Assembly (NCBI RefSeq): GCF_000378605.1
Contig: NZ_KB905156.1
Span: 849,209 to 913,208, forward strand
Length of the DNA stretch: 64,000 bases
From: Thioalkalivibrio sp. ALJ21
GTDB lineage: Bacteria > Pseudomonadota > Gammaproteobacteria > Ectothiorhodospirales > Ectothiorhodospiraceae
Reading direction: 5' to 3'
Within the stretch, counting starts at the first letter, position 1, and each line of letters starts with the position of its first letter. Below are positions 21,800 through 32,313 of the stretch, in pieces. The position numbers and the translations under genes are program-made. The notes beneath the pieces are model-generated. The model did no database searches and was not told the origin of the DNA. It was given only the letters and a program-made list of their open reading frames with translations.

Positions 21800-23161
21800 T
21801 CAGTCGTCTGGCAGTTCGGCGATCAGGTCGTGCTCGTCGGTGTCGGTGATCGCGACCTCGATGAAGTCCCCGACATCCACCGACTCCGGGTCGATCCCGG
21901 CCACGCGAATCACGCCGTCGATCTCCGGGGCCTCCGCGGCGGAGCGGGCAATCACGGCCCCGTCCGCGTGCACTTCGTCGACCAGCACCACCGGCTGGCT
22001 GCCGATCCGGCGGCGGAGCCGCTCGGCGCTGATCCGGGCCTGTACGTCCATGAAGCGCGCCAGGCGCTCCTCGCGCACGGGCTCCGGCACCGGGTCCGGC
22101 AGGTCGTTGGCCGCAGCGCCCTCCACGGGCGAGTAGGCAAAGGCCCCGACACGATCGAGCTGCGCCTCGTGCAGGAACTCCAGCAGGGTCTCGAACTCGG
22201 CCTCGGTTTCGCCCGGAAAGCCCACGATAAAGGTCGAGCGCAGCGTCAGGTCGGGGACCTGCTCGCGCCAGCTCGCAATGCGTTCCAGTACGCGCTCGGC
22301 GGCAGCCGGGCGGCGCATCGCCTTGAGTACCCGGGGGTGGCCGTGCTGGAGCGGCATGTCCAGATACGGCAGGATCCCGCCGTCCTCGCCCGAGCCCATC
22401 AGCGGGATCAGCCGATCTACGTGCGGGTAGGGGTAGACGTAATGCAGGCGGACCCAGATGCCGAGCTGGCCCAGCGCCTCGGCCAGGTGGGCGATGTCGG
22501 AGCGGACCGGGCGCCCGTCATGGAAGCCGGTGCGGTACTTCACGTCCACGCCATAGGCCGAGGTGTCCTGCGAGATCACCAGGATCTCGCGCACTCCGGC
22601 TGCGGCCAGGCGCTCCGCTTCGGCCAGCACCTCGCCGATCGGGCGGCTGACCAGGTCGCCGCGCAGGCTGGGGATGATGCAGAAGCTGCAGCGGTGATTG
22701 CAGCCCTCGGAGATCTTCAGGTAGGCGTAGTGGCGCGGGGTCAGGCGGATCCCCTGCGGCGGCACCAGTGACTCGAACGGGGTCGCCGGCGGCGGCAGGT
22801 GTTCGTGCACCGCGCCCACGACTTCCTCGTAGGCATGCGGCCCGGTGACCGCGAGCACGCCCGGATGGGTCTCGTGGATGCGCTCGGCATCCTTGCCCAG
22901 GCATCCCGTGACGATTACCCGGCCGTTGGCATCCAGGGCCTCGCCGATCGCGTCCAGGGATTCGGCCACTGCATCGTCGATAAAGCCGCAGGTATTGACC
23001 ACGACGAGGTCCGCGCCGTCATAGTCGGCGGCGATCTCGTAGCCCTCGGCGCGCAGGCGCGTCAGAATCTGTTCGGAGTCGACCAGTGCCTTCGGGCAGC
23101 CGAGGCTGACAAAGCCTACGCGCTGCGCGTTGTCCGGAGACGGGATGTTGCTTTTATTCAC
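21800..23161 (-). CDS. rimO: Ribosomal protein S12 methylthiotransferase RimO
   Basis: Radical-SAM enzyme adding a methylthio group to the conserved Asp of ribosomal protein S12; 453 aa. The N-terminal UPF0004 domain begins [16 protein letters not shown], where the first of the auxiliary-cluster Cys residues lies. The radical-SAM CxxxCxxC is in [19 protein letters not shown] (about residues 150-170), and a C-terminal TRAM domain follows. The [11 protein letters not shown] sequence is diagnostic of RimO rather than MiaB. It diverges from rpmE across a 337-bp region and heads rimO-purC-bioD. Confidence 0.96.
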   Translation of the reverse strand: MNKSNIPSPDNAQRVGFVSLGCPKALVDSEQILTRLRAEGYEIAADYDGADLVVVNTCGFIDDAVAESLDAIGEALDANGRVIVTGCLGKDAERIHETHPGVLAVTGPHAYEEVVGAVHEHLPPPATPFESLVPPQGIRLTPRHYAYLKISEGCNHRCSFCIIPSLRGDLVSRPIGEVLAEAERLAAAGVREILVISQDTSAYGVDVKYRTGFHDGRPVRSDIAHLAEALGQLGIWVRLHYVYPYPHVDRLIPLMGSGEDGGILPYLDMPLQHGHPRVLKAMRRPAAAERVLERIASWREQVPDLTLRSTFIVGFPGETEAEFETLLEFLHEAQLDRVGAFAYSPVEGAAANDLPDPVPEPVREERLARFMDVQARISAERLRRRIGSQPVVLVDEVHADGAVIARSAAEAPEIDGVIRVAGIDPESVDVGDFIEVAITDTDEHDLIAELPDD

Positions 23162-23342
23162 AGTACGTTATCGCCTTCTGGGAGCGGCTCCGGGTGCGCC
23201 CGGAGCCTGGTGCGTCAGCCGGTGTACTCCCGGATTGTTCTTTTGATTTAACGGGTTGCGTGGTCGGGTTGTCGGTCGGGGGCGGGTTGCGCTGCCCCTT
23301 CTGGCCCCGGTTGCTGCCGGCGCTGACAATTCGTCCACAAGG

Positions 23343-23351
23343 TTATCCACA
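23343..23351 (+). promoter_or_regulatory. Single consensus DnaA box
   Basis: TTATCCACA, a perfect match to the high-affinity DnaA box, sits between rimO and rpmE. GTCCACAAGG is immediately upstream as a weaker partner. No cluster, AT-rich DUE or dnaA/gidA context, so not an origin; DnaA could titrate or regulate here. Confidence 0.35.
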
Positions 23352-23433
23352 GGCCGTTTGGAATGCCTCGAAGGGGCGCTATCTTCAGGGGCTTGCGTCC
23401 ACAGGCTCCGCCTCCCGGCCTTTACACGGGACC

Positions 23434-23463
23434 TTGCAACAGCCCCGGGAAGGCGGCTATGCT
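23434..23463 (+). promoter_or_regulatory. Sigma-70-type promoter of rpmE
   Basis: TTGCAA and TATGCT separated by 18 bp, 36 bp upstream of the rpmE start codon. Good matches to -35 and -10 in an otherwise GC-rich context. Confidence 0.6.
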
Positions 23464-23498
23464 ATCGCACTTTTCGCCAGAACACGCGTGAGCCGACC

Positions 23499-23702
23499 AT
23501 GAAAGCCGACATTCATCCGAACTATCACAACGTCAAGGTCATCTGCAGCTGCGGCACGCAGTTCGAGACCCGCTCCACTCTCTCGAAGGACGAGATGCAC
23601 GTGGACGTGTGCTCGCAGTGCCATCCGTTCTACACCGGCAAGCAGAAGATCGTTGACACCGCCGGTCAGGTCGACAAGTTCAACCGCCGCTTCGCATTCT
23701 AG
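23499..23702 (+). CDS. rpmE: 50S ribosomal protein L31, zinc-binding form
   Basis: 67-aa ribosomal protein starting [18 protein letters not shown]. It keeps the zinc ligands as CSC (residues about 16-18) and [10 protein letters not shown] near residue 40, so it is the Zn-binding (C+) L31 rather than the zinc-independent paralogue used under zinc starvation. The stop codon TAG spans the left boundary of the structured repeat at 23701: its T is genomic and its AG are the first two bases of the element. Confidence 0.98.
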   Translation: MKADIHPNYHNVKVICSCGTQFETRSTLSKDEMHVDVCSQCHPFYTGKQKIVDTAGQVDKFNRRFAF

Positions 23703-23970
23703 GGAGACGCTGGTCTAATCGCGCGTCCGCGCTCGAGTCGCTTTTGCGTGCGAACAAGGCGCGGTGACTGCCGTGCAGTCATTCTGCACAAAGGAACCGC
23801 AACGCCGTTCTCGCGCAAAAGCGGCCGAGCCCCTTCGGGGTTGGCACCCCAGGTTCCCCGATCCGGCGTTGCGGCCCTTACCGGTAGAACCACTACCGGC
23901 TGCGCACCGCGCCTTGTCTCGGAAAACCTGGGGTGTCAACGCGGACGTGCGATTAGACCAGCGTCTCCCT
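23701..23970 (-). repeat. Structured palindromic element, copy A (270 bp)
   Basis: Non-coding repeat bounded by 31-bp inverted repeats at 23701-23731 and 23940-23970 (30/31 complementary), flanked by TCT/AGA which extend the symmetry. Internally it carries the helix arms 23921-23939 and 23841-23859 and a hairpin with stem CCGGTAG/CTACCGG (23881-23899). A 13-bp inverted pair ACAAGGCGCGGTG / CACCGCGCCTTGT is also present. It lies in reverse orientation relative to copies B and C. No transposase gene or credible ORF lies inside. It separates rpmE from the SNase-like gene by only a few bases on each side. Confidence 0.92.
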
Positions 23971-23988
23971 AGAGTGCGTTCGCGCCCG

Positions 23989-24849
23989 ATGGCGCGAGGC
24001 GGTTTCTGGCGGGGCGTCCAGCGGATGCTCGTGCCAAGCAACGAGGGCGTCCTGCGGGGCGCCCTCGTTTGTTTGGTCGCGCTGTCGGCGTGGCTGCTCG
24101 CGCCGGTGGCCGCGGCGCAATGTGCGCTGGAGGACCACGATCCGCGCGATCTGCAGCGCGTGACGGTCGAGCGTGTGTGGGCGCCGGATGCCCTGGAACT
24201 GGAAGACGGGCGACACATCCGTCTGCTGGGTCTGGCACCGGCGGCCCCGCTTCCGCCGGTTGCGCCACAGCTGCTGCCAGTCGGCTTCGGGCTGGACTTG
24301 CGCGAGTCCCTGGAGGAACGCCTGCGCGGCGTCGATCAGCGCCTGGTGCTGTTGCCGGGGCGTCCGGCCCGCGACGCCTATGGCCGCCTGCGCATGCATG
24401 CCTGGATCGACGATGGGCCGCTGCCGGCGGCCAGCCTGATTGGGGATGGTCTGGCGATGCCGCGCCCCGGGCCGGAACCGGGGCCCCTGGACGAGTGCTA
24501 CTACGGGGCCGAGGCTGCGGCAAGGGAAGCGTCGCGAGGGCTCTGGCTGGAGCGGCTCGAGGCCTTCCCGGTCGGCTGGCTGGAGCCGCCGCGCGAGCGC
24601 TCGCAGGGGCGGCTGCGGGTCCAGGGCGAGGTGATCGACGTGCGGGTGCGCGACCCGCACTGGGTCCTGGTCCTGGACGGCCCACTGGATCTGCTGATCT
24701 CCGGGGATGACCGCGATTTTTTCGAGGATCTGGAACCACGCTCACTGCTGGGTAACACCGTTGTTGCACGCGGCGCGGTGTATCCTTGGAGGGAGCGAGG
24801 GCGGATGCGTATCCGCCACCCCTTTGATCTCGAGGTGCTTGATCCATGA
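23989..24849 (+). CDS. Exported SNase-like (thermonuclease-fold) protein, catalytically doubtful
   Basis: 286-aa protein from ATG 23989 (a GTG at 23974 or ATG at 24025 are alternatives). The hydrophobic segment ending VAAAQ (about residues 28-44) is a signal peptide or anchor. Residues about 55-195 resemble a staphylococcal-nuclease OB fold: ERVWAPDALELEDGRHIRLLGLAP corresponds to the strand with the metal and Arg site, and DAYGRLRMHAWI to the YGR motif. The usual Asp/Asn and Glu after the LLG motif are missing (LAPAAP), so nuclease activity is questionable. It begins 19 bp after repeat copy A and is coupled by ATGA to the M48 protease gene. Confidence 0.7.
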   Translation: MARGGFWRGVQRMLVPSNEGVLRGALVCLVALSAWLLAPVAAAQCALEDHDPRDLQRVTVERVWAPDALELEDGRHIRLLGLAPAAPLPPVAPQLLPVGFGLDLRESLEERLRGVDQRLVLLPGRPARDAYGRLRMHAWIDDGPLPAASLIGDGLAMPRPGPEPGPLDECYYGAEAAAREASRGLWLERLEAFPVGWLEPPRERSQGRLRVQGEVIDVRVRDPHWVLVLDGPLDLLISGDDRDFFEDLEPRSLLGNTVVARGAVYPWRERGRMRIRHPFDLEVLDP

Positions 24850-25703
24850 ACGCCCTGTCCCGCCTGTTTCCCCGTCGCTGGGCGGCGCTGGTCCTGACGC
24901 TGCTGATCGGCGCGGGCCTGGCCGTCGCGCTGCCGGGCTGTACCACCAACCCGGTCACCGGGCGCTCGCAGCTGATGCTCGTTTCCGAGAATCAGGCAAT
25001 CGACGCCTCGCGCACGGCCTATGTGGAGATGCTCGCCCCGGCGCGCGAGGAGGGGCGGGTGGACGCCGACCCCCAGATGACCGCGCGCGTACAGCAGATC
25101 ACCGAGCGCGTGGTGGCGCAGGCGGTCAAGTACCGCCCCGAGACCGCCGACTGGGATTGGGAGATTCGCGTGATCGAGGCGCCGGACACGGTCAATGCCT
25201 TCGCCATGGCGGGTGGCAAGATGGCGATCTACTCCGGCATCATCGATCAACTGGAACTGACCGACGACGAACTGGCGCAAATCATCGGCCACGAGATCGC
25301 CCATGCGCTGTCCGCGCACACGGCCGAGAAGATGTCGGTGGCCCTGGCCAGCAATCTCGCGGTAGCGGGCTATGCGATGACCGGCGACCGCTCGCCCGTG
25401 GCGCTGACTGGCGCCGCCCTGGGGGCTGCGCTCGCGGTACAGCTGCCGCACAGCCGCCGGATGGAGGCGGAGGCCGACCGCATCGGGATCGAACTGGCCG
25501 CGCGGGCTGGTTATGATCCGGACGCGGCCGCGAGCCTGTGGCGCAAGATGGCGGAACAGGCGAACGGGAGTCATCCGGTGTTCCTGAGTACGCACCCGGC
25601 GCCCGAGTCGCGCCAGCGCGACCTGACCCGCATGGCCGACGAGTTCCGGCCGCTGTACGAACAGGCCCGGCGCTCCTCGGTGCCGACCCACCCGGTCAAC
25701 TGA
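24846..25703 (+). CDS. M48-family metalloprotease lipoprotein (LoiP/YcaL-like)
   Basis: 285-aa zinc metallopeptidase of the cell envelope. The N-terminus has a lipobox LPGC (Cys32) followed by TTNPVTGRSQ, typical of the family. Active site HEIAHALSAH with zinc His149 and His153 and catalytic Glu150; the third ligand is probably the Glu of RRMEAEADRIG (about residue 206). Such proteases act in outer-membrane protein quality control. Start codon overlaps the SNase-like gene stop (ATGA). A 13-bp hairpin without T-tract follows the stop. Confidence 0.92.
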   Translation: MNALSRLFPRRWAALVLTLLIGAGLAVALPGCTTNPVTGRSQLMLVSENQAIDASRTAYVEMLAPAREEGRVDADPQMTARVQQITERVVAQAVKYRPETADWDWEIRVIEAPDTVNAFAMAGGKMAIYSGIIDQLELTDDELAQIIGHEIAHALSAHTAEKMSVALASNLAVAGYAMTGDRSPVALTGAALGAALAVQLPHSRRMEAEADRIGIELAARAGYDPDAAASLWRKMAEQANGSHPVFLSTHPAPESRQRDLTRMADEFRPLYEQARRSSVPTHPVN

Positions 25704-25704
25704 C

Positions 25705-25735
25705 GGGTTACGGGGCCGGAGCGGCCCCGTAACCC
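25705..25735. terminator. Perfect 13-bp hairpin after the M48 protease gene
   Basis: GGGTTACGGGGCC / GGCCCCGTAACCC with a GGAGC loop starts right after the stop codon. There is no T-run, so it may stabilise the 3' end or act only weakly as a terminator. Confidence 0.5.
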
Positions 25736-25778
25736 CGCTGTATTCTGACAGACACTGCTTGAAAGGCCCCGCCACACC

Positions 25779-26999
<1,221 letters not shown>

Positions 27000-27025
27000 A
27001 CCCACCTCCGTCAGACGAGGGAAGC

Positions 27026-27949
27026 ATGCAGAAAATCGCCATCATCGGAGCCGGACGCGTCGGCGAATCCACCGCCCAGTTCCTGGCCCGGCGCGATGTC
27101 GCCCGCGAGATCGCGTTGCTGGACGTGCGCGAGGGTGCGGCGGCCGGTGCGGCGCTGGATATCCAGGAGACCGCGCCCCTGCTGCGTTTCGATACGCGCC
27201 TGATCGGCAGTCACGGACCCTCGGTGATCGCCGGTGCGGAACTGGTGATTGTCACGGCCGGGCTGCCGCGCAAGCCGGGTATGTCGCGCTCCGATGTCCT
27301 GGACAAGAACGTCGAGATCCTCGACCAGATCCTGCAGGATATCCTTGTCCATGCCCCGCAGAGCCGCATCCTGGTGGTGTCCAACCCGGTGGACGTGCTG
27401 ACCTACCGCGCCTGGCAGAAGACCGGCTGGAGCCGCGATCGGATCTTCGGGCAGGCGGGGGTGCTGGATACCTCGCGCATGGAGGCCTTCATCGCCCTGG
27501 AGACGGGGCTTTCCACCCACGACATCCAGGCACTGGTGCTGGGTGGTCATGGCGATGCGATGGTGCCGCTGCTGCGCTATTCCAGTGTCAATGGCGTGCC
27601 GCTGCACCACTTCATGGACCAGGCGAAGCTCGACAACATCGTCGAGCGTACCCGCCACGGGGGTGCCGAGATTCTCGCCCTGAAACAGACCTCCAGCGCC
27701 TATGGCGCGCCCGCCGCGGCCATCGCCGAGATGGTCGAGGCGATCGCCGTGGATCGCCGGCGCGTGCTGCCGACCGTGGCCCTGCTGGAAGGTGAGTACG
27801 GGGAACGCGACGTGGCCATGGGCGTGCCCTGCATCCTCGGCCAGGGCGGCATGGAACGGGTGATCGAGCTGGAACTGGACGCGGATGAACGCGCGGCCTT
27901 CGACCAGTCCATCGCCGGGGTGCGCAAGGACCTTGAACGCCTGCACTGA
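27026..27949 (+). CDS. mdh: Malate dehydrogenase (LDH-like type)
   Basis: 307-aa NAD-dependent dehydrogenase. N-terminal GAGRVGESTAQFLA, Asp at the end of the second strand (LLDVREG), TAGLPRKPGMSR (mobile loop; Arg pair as in malate- rather than lactate-specific members), SNPVDVLTYRA, and the catalytic LGGHGDAMVPL. It belongs to the tetrameric LDH-like MDH group rather than the E. coli-type dimer. TCAGACGAGGGAAG precedes the ATG. The downstream exonuclease-like frame starts inside its 3' end. Confidence 0.95.
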   Translation: MQKIAIIGAGRVGESTAQFLARRDVAREIALLDVREGAAAGAALDIQETAPLLRFDTRLIGSHGPSVIAGAELVIVTAGLPRKPGMSRSDVLDKNVEILDQILQDILVHAPQSRILVVSNPVDVLTYRAWQKTGWSRDRIFGQAGVLDTSRMEAFIALETGLSTHDIQALVLGGHGDAMVPLLRYSSVNGVPLHHFMDQAKLDNIVERTRHGGAEILALKQTSSAYGAPAAAIAEMVEAIAVDRRRVLPTVALLEGEYGERDVAMGVPCILGQGGMERVIELELDADERAAFDQSIAGVRKDLERLH

Positions 27950-28880
27950 GTCGCACCCGGGGCCGCCGCGCCCGACCCTGACGCTGGTCGACTCCAGCAT
28001 CTTTGTCTTTCGTGCCTGGTTCGCGCGCGGGCTGGACCCGGATCCTCTCGGACGTCCGGGCGGGGCCGTGCACGGGCTGGTGCATTCGCTCTGCCAGTGG
28101 CTGCCCGCCTGCGCCCCGGGCCCGATCGCCTTTTGTTTCGACGAGAGCCTGCGCCAGGGTTTTCGCCATCGGCTCGACCCCACCTACAAGGCCCACCGCC
28201 CGCCGGCGCCACCGGAACTGCGCGAGCAGTTCACGTGTATCCGGGAGCTTCTCGGTCAACTCGGCTTCCGGACCCTGGCCCATCCCGAGTACGAGGCCGA
28301 CGACCTGATCGCCAGCCTGGCGCGTGCCGGCCGGACCGCGGGCTGTCGCATCGAGGTCAAGAGCGCGGACAAGGACCTGACCCAGGTCATCCTCGGTGAC
28401 CAGGACCGGATGCATGATCCGGAGCGCGGGACCGCGCTGGATCGCCGCGCGATCGAGAAGCGCTTTCGCATCCGTCCGGAACAGGTTGCCGACATGCTCG
28501 CCCTGGCGGGCGATGCCAGCGACAACATCCCGGGTATCGAGGGCGTGGGCCCCAGGACCGCGGCGCGAATCCTTCGCCGCCTGGGCGACTTGGGAACGGT
28601 GCTGGCCGAACCGCCGGCCGTGGCACGCTGCAATATCCGCCGGGCCGACGTGGTGGCCGCGCGCATTGCCGAGCAGGCGGACCGGCTGCGCTTGTCGCGC
28701 CGTCTGACCGGGCTGGTGGACCGCATCCCCGACCTGCCGGGGATCGAGGCCCTGAGCCCTACCGGGCCGAAACCCGATGCCGCGCGCTGGCTCGCGGAAC
28801 TCGGGGTGGCGCGCGATTATCATGGTCGCCTGCTGGCGGCCGCCGGTGCCTGGCGGTCCACGACCCCGGAGATTGCATGA
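27885..28880 (+). CDS. 5'-3' exonuclease, DNA polymerase I N-domain family
   Basis: Stand-alone flap/5'-3' exonuclease related to Pol I N-terminal domain and E. coli ExoIX (Xni). Acidic metal sites visible: LTLVDSSIFVFRAW near the start, CFDE, EYEADDLIASLA, KSADKDLTQ, and the helix-hairpin-helix GDASDNIPGIEGVGPRTAARIL. The start is uncertain: ATG 27885 lies 65 bp inside mdh and gives a non-conserved leader. TTG 27933 would give about 315 aa and a family-like N-terminus soon after. The stop overlaps the next start (ATGA). Confidence 0.85.
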   Translation: MNARPSTSPSPGCARTLNACTESHPGPPRPTLTLVDSSIFVFRAWFARGLDPDPLGRPGGAVHGLVHSLCQWLPACAPGPIAFCFDESLRQGFRHRLDPTYKAHRPPAPPELREQFTCIRELLGQLGFRTLAHPEYEADDLIASLARAGRTAGCRIEVKSADKDLTQVILGDQDRMHDPERGTALDRRAIEKRFRIRPEQVADMLALAGDASDNIPGIEGVGPRTAARILRRLGDLGTVLAEPPAVARCNIRRADVVAARIAEQADRLRLSRRLTGLVDRIPDLPGIEALSPTGPKPDAARWLAELGVARDYHGRLLAAAGAWRSTTPEIA

Positions 28881-29542
28881 GCCCACGTTCTGTTCTCTAC
28901 GCCATCCTTGCCGCGGGCCTGGTGTGGCTGCTGCTGGTCAGTGCGCAGGTGCAGGCGCATCCGCATGCCTGGATCGACCTGGAGATCACGCTGGAACGCG
29001 ATGGCGAGGGGCGCATCAGCCACATGCTGCATCGCTGGCGCTTCGACCCGACCTACGGGCAGTACCTCTACGAGGACGCCCTGGCGCATCAGGAGGGCGC
29101 GACCGAAGACGAGAAGCTGCAGGCGCTCGCCCGCGAGATCCTCGGCAACCTCGAGGAATACGAGTGGTACAGCCATGTCGAGGCCGGCGGGCGCGAGGTG
29201 GACGTCGTTGCCGAGCCCGATCCGTCCATGCGCATGGAAGAGGGGCTGCTGTTCTTCCGTTTCCGCCTGGCGCTGGACGAGCCAGTCGATGTGGGTTCCG
29301 AGACCCTGGCGTACAAGGTCTACGATCCGACCTATTTCATCGAGCTCCTGCACGAGGAGCCGGCCGGTACGCGCATCATCGAGGCCGACGGGCTCGCGGC
29401 CGCGGGCTGCAGTGCAGAGCTGGAGCGCCCCCGCCCGGATCCCCAACTCGTCGCCAAGGCCATGATGCTCGATTACGGGGCCACGGTGGACTATGACCTG
29501 GGACGCCATTTCGCCCAGCGCGTAACCGTGCGCTGCGATTAA
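28877..29542 (+). CDS. Exported DUF1007 family protein
   Basis: 221-aa protein with a signal peptide (hydrophobic residues 7-28, ending VQAHPHAW). The mature N-terminus [12 protein letters not shown] is the DUF1007 hallmark, and the histidines suggest metal binding. In other bacteria DUF1007 genes often neighbour nickel/cobalt (NicO/RcnA-type) exporters, but none is seen here. It is coupled on both sides: ATGA with the exonuclease gene and TAATG with rluE. Function unproven. Confidence 0.85.
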   Translation: MSPRSVLYAILAAGLVWLLLVSAQVQAHPHAWIDLEITLERDGEGRISHMLHRWRFDPTYGQYLYEDALAHQEGATEDEKLQALAREILGNLEEYEWYSHVEAGGREVDVVAEPDPSMRMEEGLLFFRFRLALDEPVDVGSETLAYKVYDPTYFIELLHEEPAGTRIIEADGLAAAGCSAELERPRPDPQLVAKAMMLDYGATVDYDLGRHFAQRVTVRCD

Positions 29543-30084
29543 TGTCCCGAATCGTGTTGTTCCACAAGCCCTGGGGCGTGCTGCCGCAGTTCACCGACCT
29601 GGAAGGGCGCCCCACGCTGGCGGATTACATCGACATCCCCGGGGTCTACCCGGCCGGGCGGCTGGACCGCGACAGCGAGGGGCTGATGGTGCTGACCGAC
29701 GACGGGCGTCTGAATGCGCGGCTGACCCAGCCGCGCCACAAGACCAGCAAGACCTACTGGGTCCAGGTGGAGGGCGAGCCCGATGACGCCGCCCTGGAGG
29801 CCCTGCGCACCGGGGTGGACCTGAAGGACGGCCGCACGCAGCCGGCGAAGGTCGAGCGCATGGCTCCGCCCGATCTGCCGGAGCGCGACCCGCCCGTACG
29901 CTTTCGCAAGTCCATCCCGACGACCTGGCTCGCGCTGACGCTGCACGAGGGCCGCAACCGCCAGGTGCGGCGCATGACCGCCGCGGTAGGGTATCCGACC
30001 CTGCGCCTGGTGCGTTACCGGGTAGCCTCCTGGACCCTGGATGGCCTGGAACGCGGGGACTATTCCGTGATCGAACGCGGGTGA
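29542..30084 (+). CDS. rluE: 23S rRNA pseudouridine synthase RluE
   Basis: 180-aa RsuA-family pseudouridine synthase; E. coli RluE makes Psi2457 in 23S rRNA. Catalytic motif [10 protein letters not shown] with the nucleophilic Asp (about residue 41), LPQFTD near the N-terminus, [13 protein letters not shown], and the C-terminal [14 protein letters not shown]. There is no N-terminal S4 domain, as for RluE rather than RsuA/RluB. Start ATG shares its A with the upstream TAA. Confidence 0.92.
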   Translation: MSRIVLFHKPWGVLPQFTDLEGRPTLADYIDIPGVYPAGRLDRDSEGLMVLTDDGRLNARLTQPRHKTSKTYWVQVEGEPDDAALEALRTGVDLKDGRTQPAKVERMAPPDLPERDPPVRFRKSIPTTWLALTLHEGRNRQVRRMTAAVGYPTLRLVRYRVASWTLDGLERGDYSVIERG

Positions 30085-30226
30085 TACCGGTCACGGGTTC
30101 TATGCTCGAGGATCGCGGGATTGTCGCGGAATGCGGCCCGGCCGGTGCGAAATCACCACAAGGCCATTGCGCCTGCTACAGGTCGTGCGGAATATGAACG
30201 GATCAGACAAGCGAGAACGCAATCCG

Positions 30227-32287
30227 ATGCGCCTGCCCAGGATACTCACCACGGGTCTGACCGGTCTGGTCATGGCCTTCGCCGCCGGGGCCCCGGCGGC
30301 TAACCCGGCCCCGACGGGGATGGTCTTCGAACGCAGCCTGTTCCTGCATGCCGAACGCGCCCTGAGCCGCGGCGACATGACGGCCTATCGCAATGCCCGC
30401 AGCACGCTCGAGGGTTATCCGCTGACGCCCTACCTGGATCATCGCGAATTGGCGCGCGACCTGGGGCGCGCGGACCCCGATGCCGTGCGTGCCTTTATCG
30501 AAGAGCACGACGACACCCCGCTGGCCGGCCAGTTGCGCAGCAACTACCTCTCGTATCTGGCTCGCGAAGAGGAGTGGTCACGGTATATCGACTTTGCCGA
30601 CGATGGCCGCGACCTCTCCGTTACGCAGGACTGCCAGCGGCGCAAGGCACTGATCGAGACCGGCAACACCTCGGCGGCGATCGAGGATATGGACTCGATC
30701 TGGCTGCACGGCCAGTCCCGCCCCAGTGCCTGTGATCCGGCGCTTAAGGCCTGGCGCGATGCCGGCGGGTTGACGGACGAACTGGCCTGGGAGCGTTTCG
30801 CCCTGGCGATGCAGGCGCGCCAGACCGGGCTCGCGAGCTACCTGCGCCGCTACCTGGCCAGCGCCGATCGCGACTGGGCGGAGCGCTGGCTGGAGCTCGA
30901 GTCGCGGCCGTCACGGGTGGTCGAGGTCGACTTCCGCGCGGACGATCACCGCTCGGCCGAGGCCATGCTGGAACAGGCGTTCAAGCGCTGGATTCCGCAG
31001 GACCTGGATGCGGCCCTGAAGGGCTGGGAGGAGCGTGGCGAGCGCCTGGGATTCCCGGCCGAGACGGCCCGCGAGATCGAACATGCGCTTGCGCTGCGTC
31101 TCGCCCTGCGTTTCCGCTCCGAGACGCTGGAGTTCATGGAGGGCCTGGACACCGAGGTCTTCGACGACCAGCTGCGCCAGTGGCAGGTACGCGCCGCACT
31201 CCATGATGGCGATTGGGAGACGGTCAAAAGCGCGATCCGCTCCATGGGCCGCGATGCCCGCGACGAAACCGCCTGGCAGTACTGGTACGCGCGGGCGCTG
31301 GAGCAGCTGGGCGATGCCGAGGAGGCGCGCTTTTTCTACGAGCGGGCGGCGCGCGAGCGCAATTTCCACGGGTTCCTGGCCGCCGATCGTCTGGGCCAGC
31401 CTTACCGCATTGCGCACCAGCCCCTGCAACTGGCCAATGGCGCGCGCGAATCGATCATGGAGCGCCCGTCCATGCAGCGCATGCGCGAACTGGTGGCGCT
31501 GGATCGCTACGCCGAGGCGCGCCGCGAGTGGACCCGCACGGTGGCCAACATGGAACCGCCCGAGCTCGAGGCTGCGGCTGCCGAGTTCGCCGACTGGAAC
31601 TGGTACGACCGGGCGATCTTCACCATCGCGCGGGCCCGCAACTGGGACGATATCGAGCTGCGCTTCCCGCTGGCCTTCGATTCCGTGATCGTCCCGGGCG
31701 CGGAAAAACAGGGCATCGACCCGGCCTGGGCGATGGCGATCGCCCGCCAGGAGAGCGCCTTTTTGCACGACGTGCGCTCCGGGGCCGGTGCGCTGGGGGT
31801 CATGCAGATCATGCCGGCGACCGGGCGCTCGATCGCCTCCAGCGCCGGGGTCCGGGTCAACTCCGATTGGGACATCCTCGACCCAGCGACCAATGCGACG
31901 CTGGGGACCTATTACCTGCGGCGCAACCTGGATCGCTTTGGCGGGCACAGCCTGCTGTCCACGGCGGCCTACAACGCCGGGGCGCATCGCGTGCGCTCCT
32001 GGCTGCCGGACGACGGCGAGATGGACGCCGATATCTGGGCCGAGCTGATCCCGTTCTCGGAGACCCGCGATTATGTGCGCCGGGTATATGCCTACCAGAT
32101 CGTCTATGCGGTGCGTCTGGGGCAGGACCCGCCGTCGCTGTCGCAGCTGCTGTTTCCGGTGACGCCAGAGTCCAAACTCGCGGCGAGCCGCGAGGATCAC
32201 CTCCGGGCATTGCGCAACATGCGCGAGGATCTCGCGCTCGGCCGCGCCTTCTGCGACGCGCCCGGCTACACCGAAAACGCCTGCTGA
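30227..32287 (+). CDS. slt: Soluble lytic murein transglycosylase Slt
   Basis: Periplasmic enzyme cleaving the MurNAc-GlcNAc bond to give anhydromuropeptides. The start chosen, ATG 30227, gives 686 aa opening with a signal peptide (MRLPRILTTGLTGLVMAFAA...AANP); ATG 30194 is an alternative. A long superhelical (U-L) domain of about 480 residues is followed by the catalytic SLT domain: AIARQESAFLHD with catalytic Glu, GALGVMQIMPATG, and TAAYNAGAHRV. Length and order match E. coli Slt70. Last gene before the palindromic repeat region. Confidence 0.93.
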   Translation: MRLPRILTTGLTGLVMAFAAGAPAANPAPTGMVFERSLFLHAERALSRGDMTAYRNARSTLEGYPLTPYLDHRELARDLGRADPDAVRAFIEEHDDTPLAGQLRSNYLSYLAREEEWSRYIDFADDGRDLSVTQDCQRRKALIETGNTSAAIEDMDSIWLHGQSRPSACDPALKAWRDAGGLTDELAWERFALAMQARQTGLASYLRRYLASADRDWAERWLELESRPSRVVEVDFRADDHRSAEAMLEQAFKRWIPQDLDAALKGWEERGERLGFPAETAREIEHALALRLALRFRSETLEFMEGLDTEVFDDQLRQWQVRAALHDGDWETVKSAIRSMGRDARDETAWQYWYARALEQLGDAEEARFFYERAARERNFHGFLAADRLGQPYRIAHQPLQLANGARESIMERPSMQRMRELVALDRYAEARREWTRTVANMEPPELEAAAAEFADWNWYDRAIFTIARARNWDDIELRFPLAFDSVIVPGAEKQGIDPAWAMAIARQESAFLHDVRSGAGALGVMQIMPATGRSIASSAGVRVNSDWDILDPATNATLGTYYLRRNLDRFGGHSLLSTAAYNAGAHRVRSWLPDDGEMDADIWAELIPFSETRDYVRRVYAYQIVYAVRLGQDPPSLSQLLFPVTPESKLAASREDHLRALRNMREDLALGRAFCDAPGYTENAC

Positions 32288-32313
32288 CGGGCCGGGGCTG
32301 CTTCGCACGTTAC

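Larger units (their letters stand above)
23162..23498. other. rimO-rpmE divergent intergenic region
   Basis: 337 bp without a credible gene. It contains one consensus DnaA box (23343-23351) and a convincing promoter for rpmE (23434-23463). The rest is GC-rich with no clear repeat. Confidence 0.6.

Noticed and set aside
23330-23500. Replication origin near the DnaA box.
   Set aside because: Single box, no AT-rich unwinding region, and no dnaA, dnaN, gidA or parAB genes nearby.
23764-23988. Upstream extension of the SNase-like gene through the repeat copy A.
   Set aside because: The extension reads only repeat sequence, which also occurs at two other sites in non-homologous frames; the signal peptide begins downstream.
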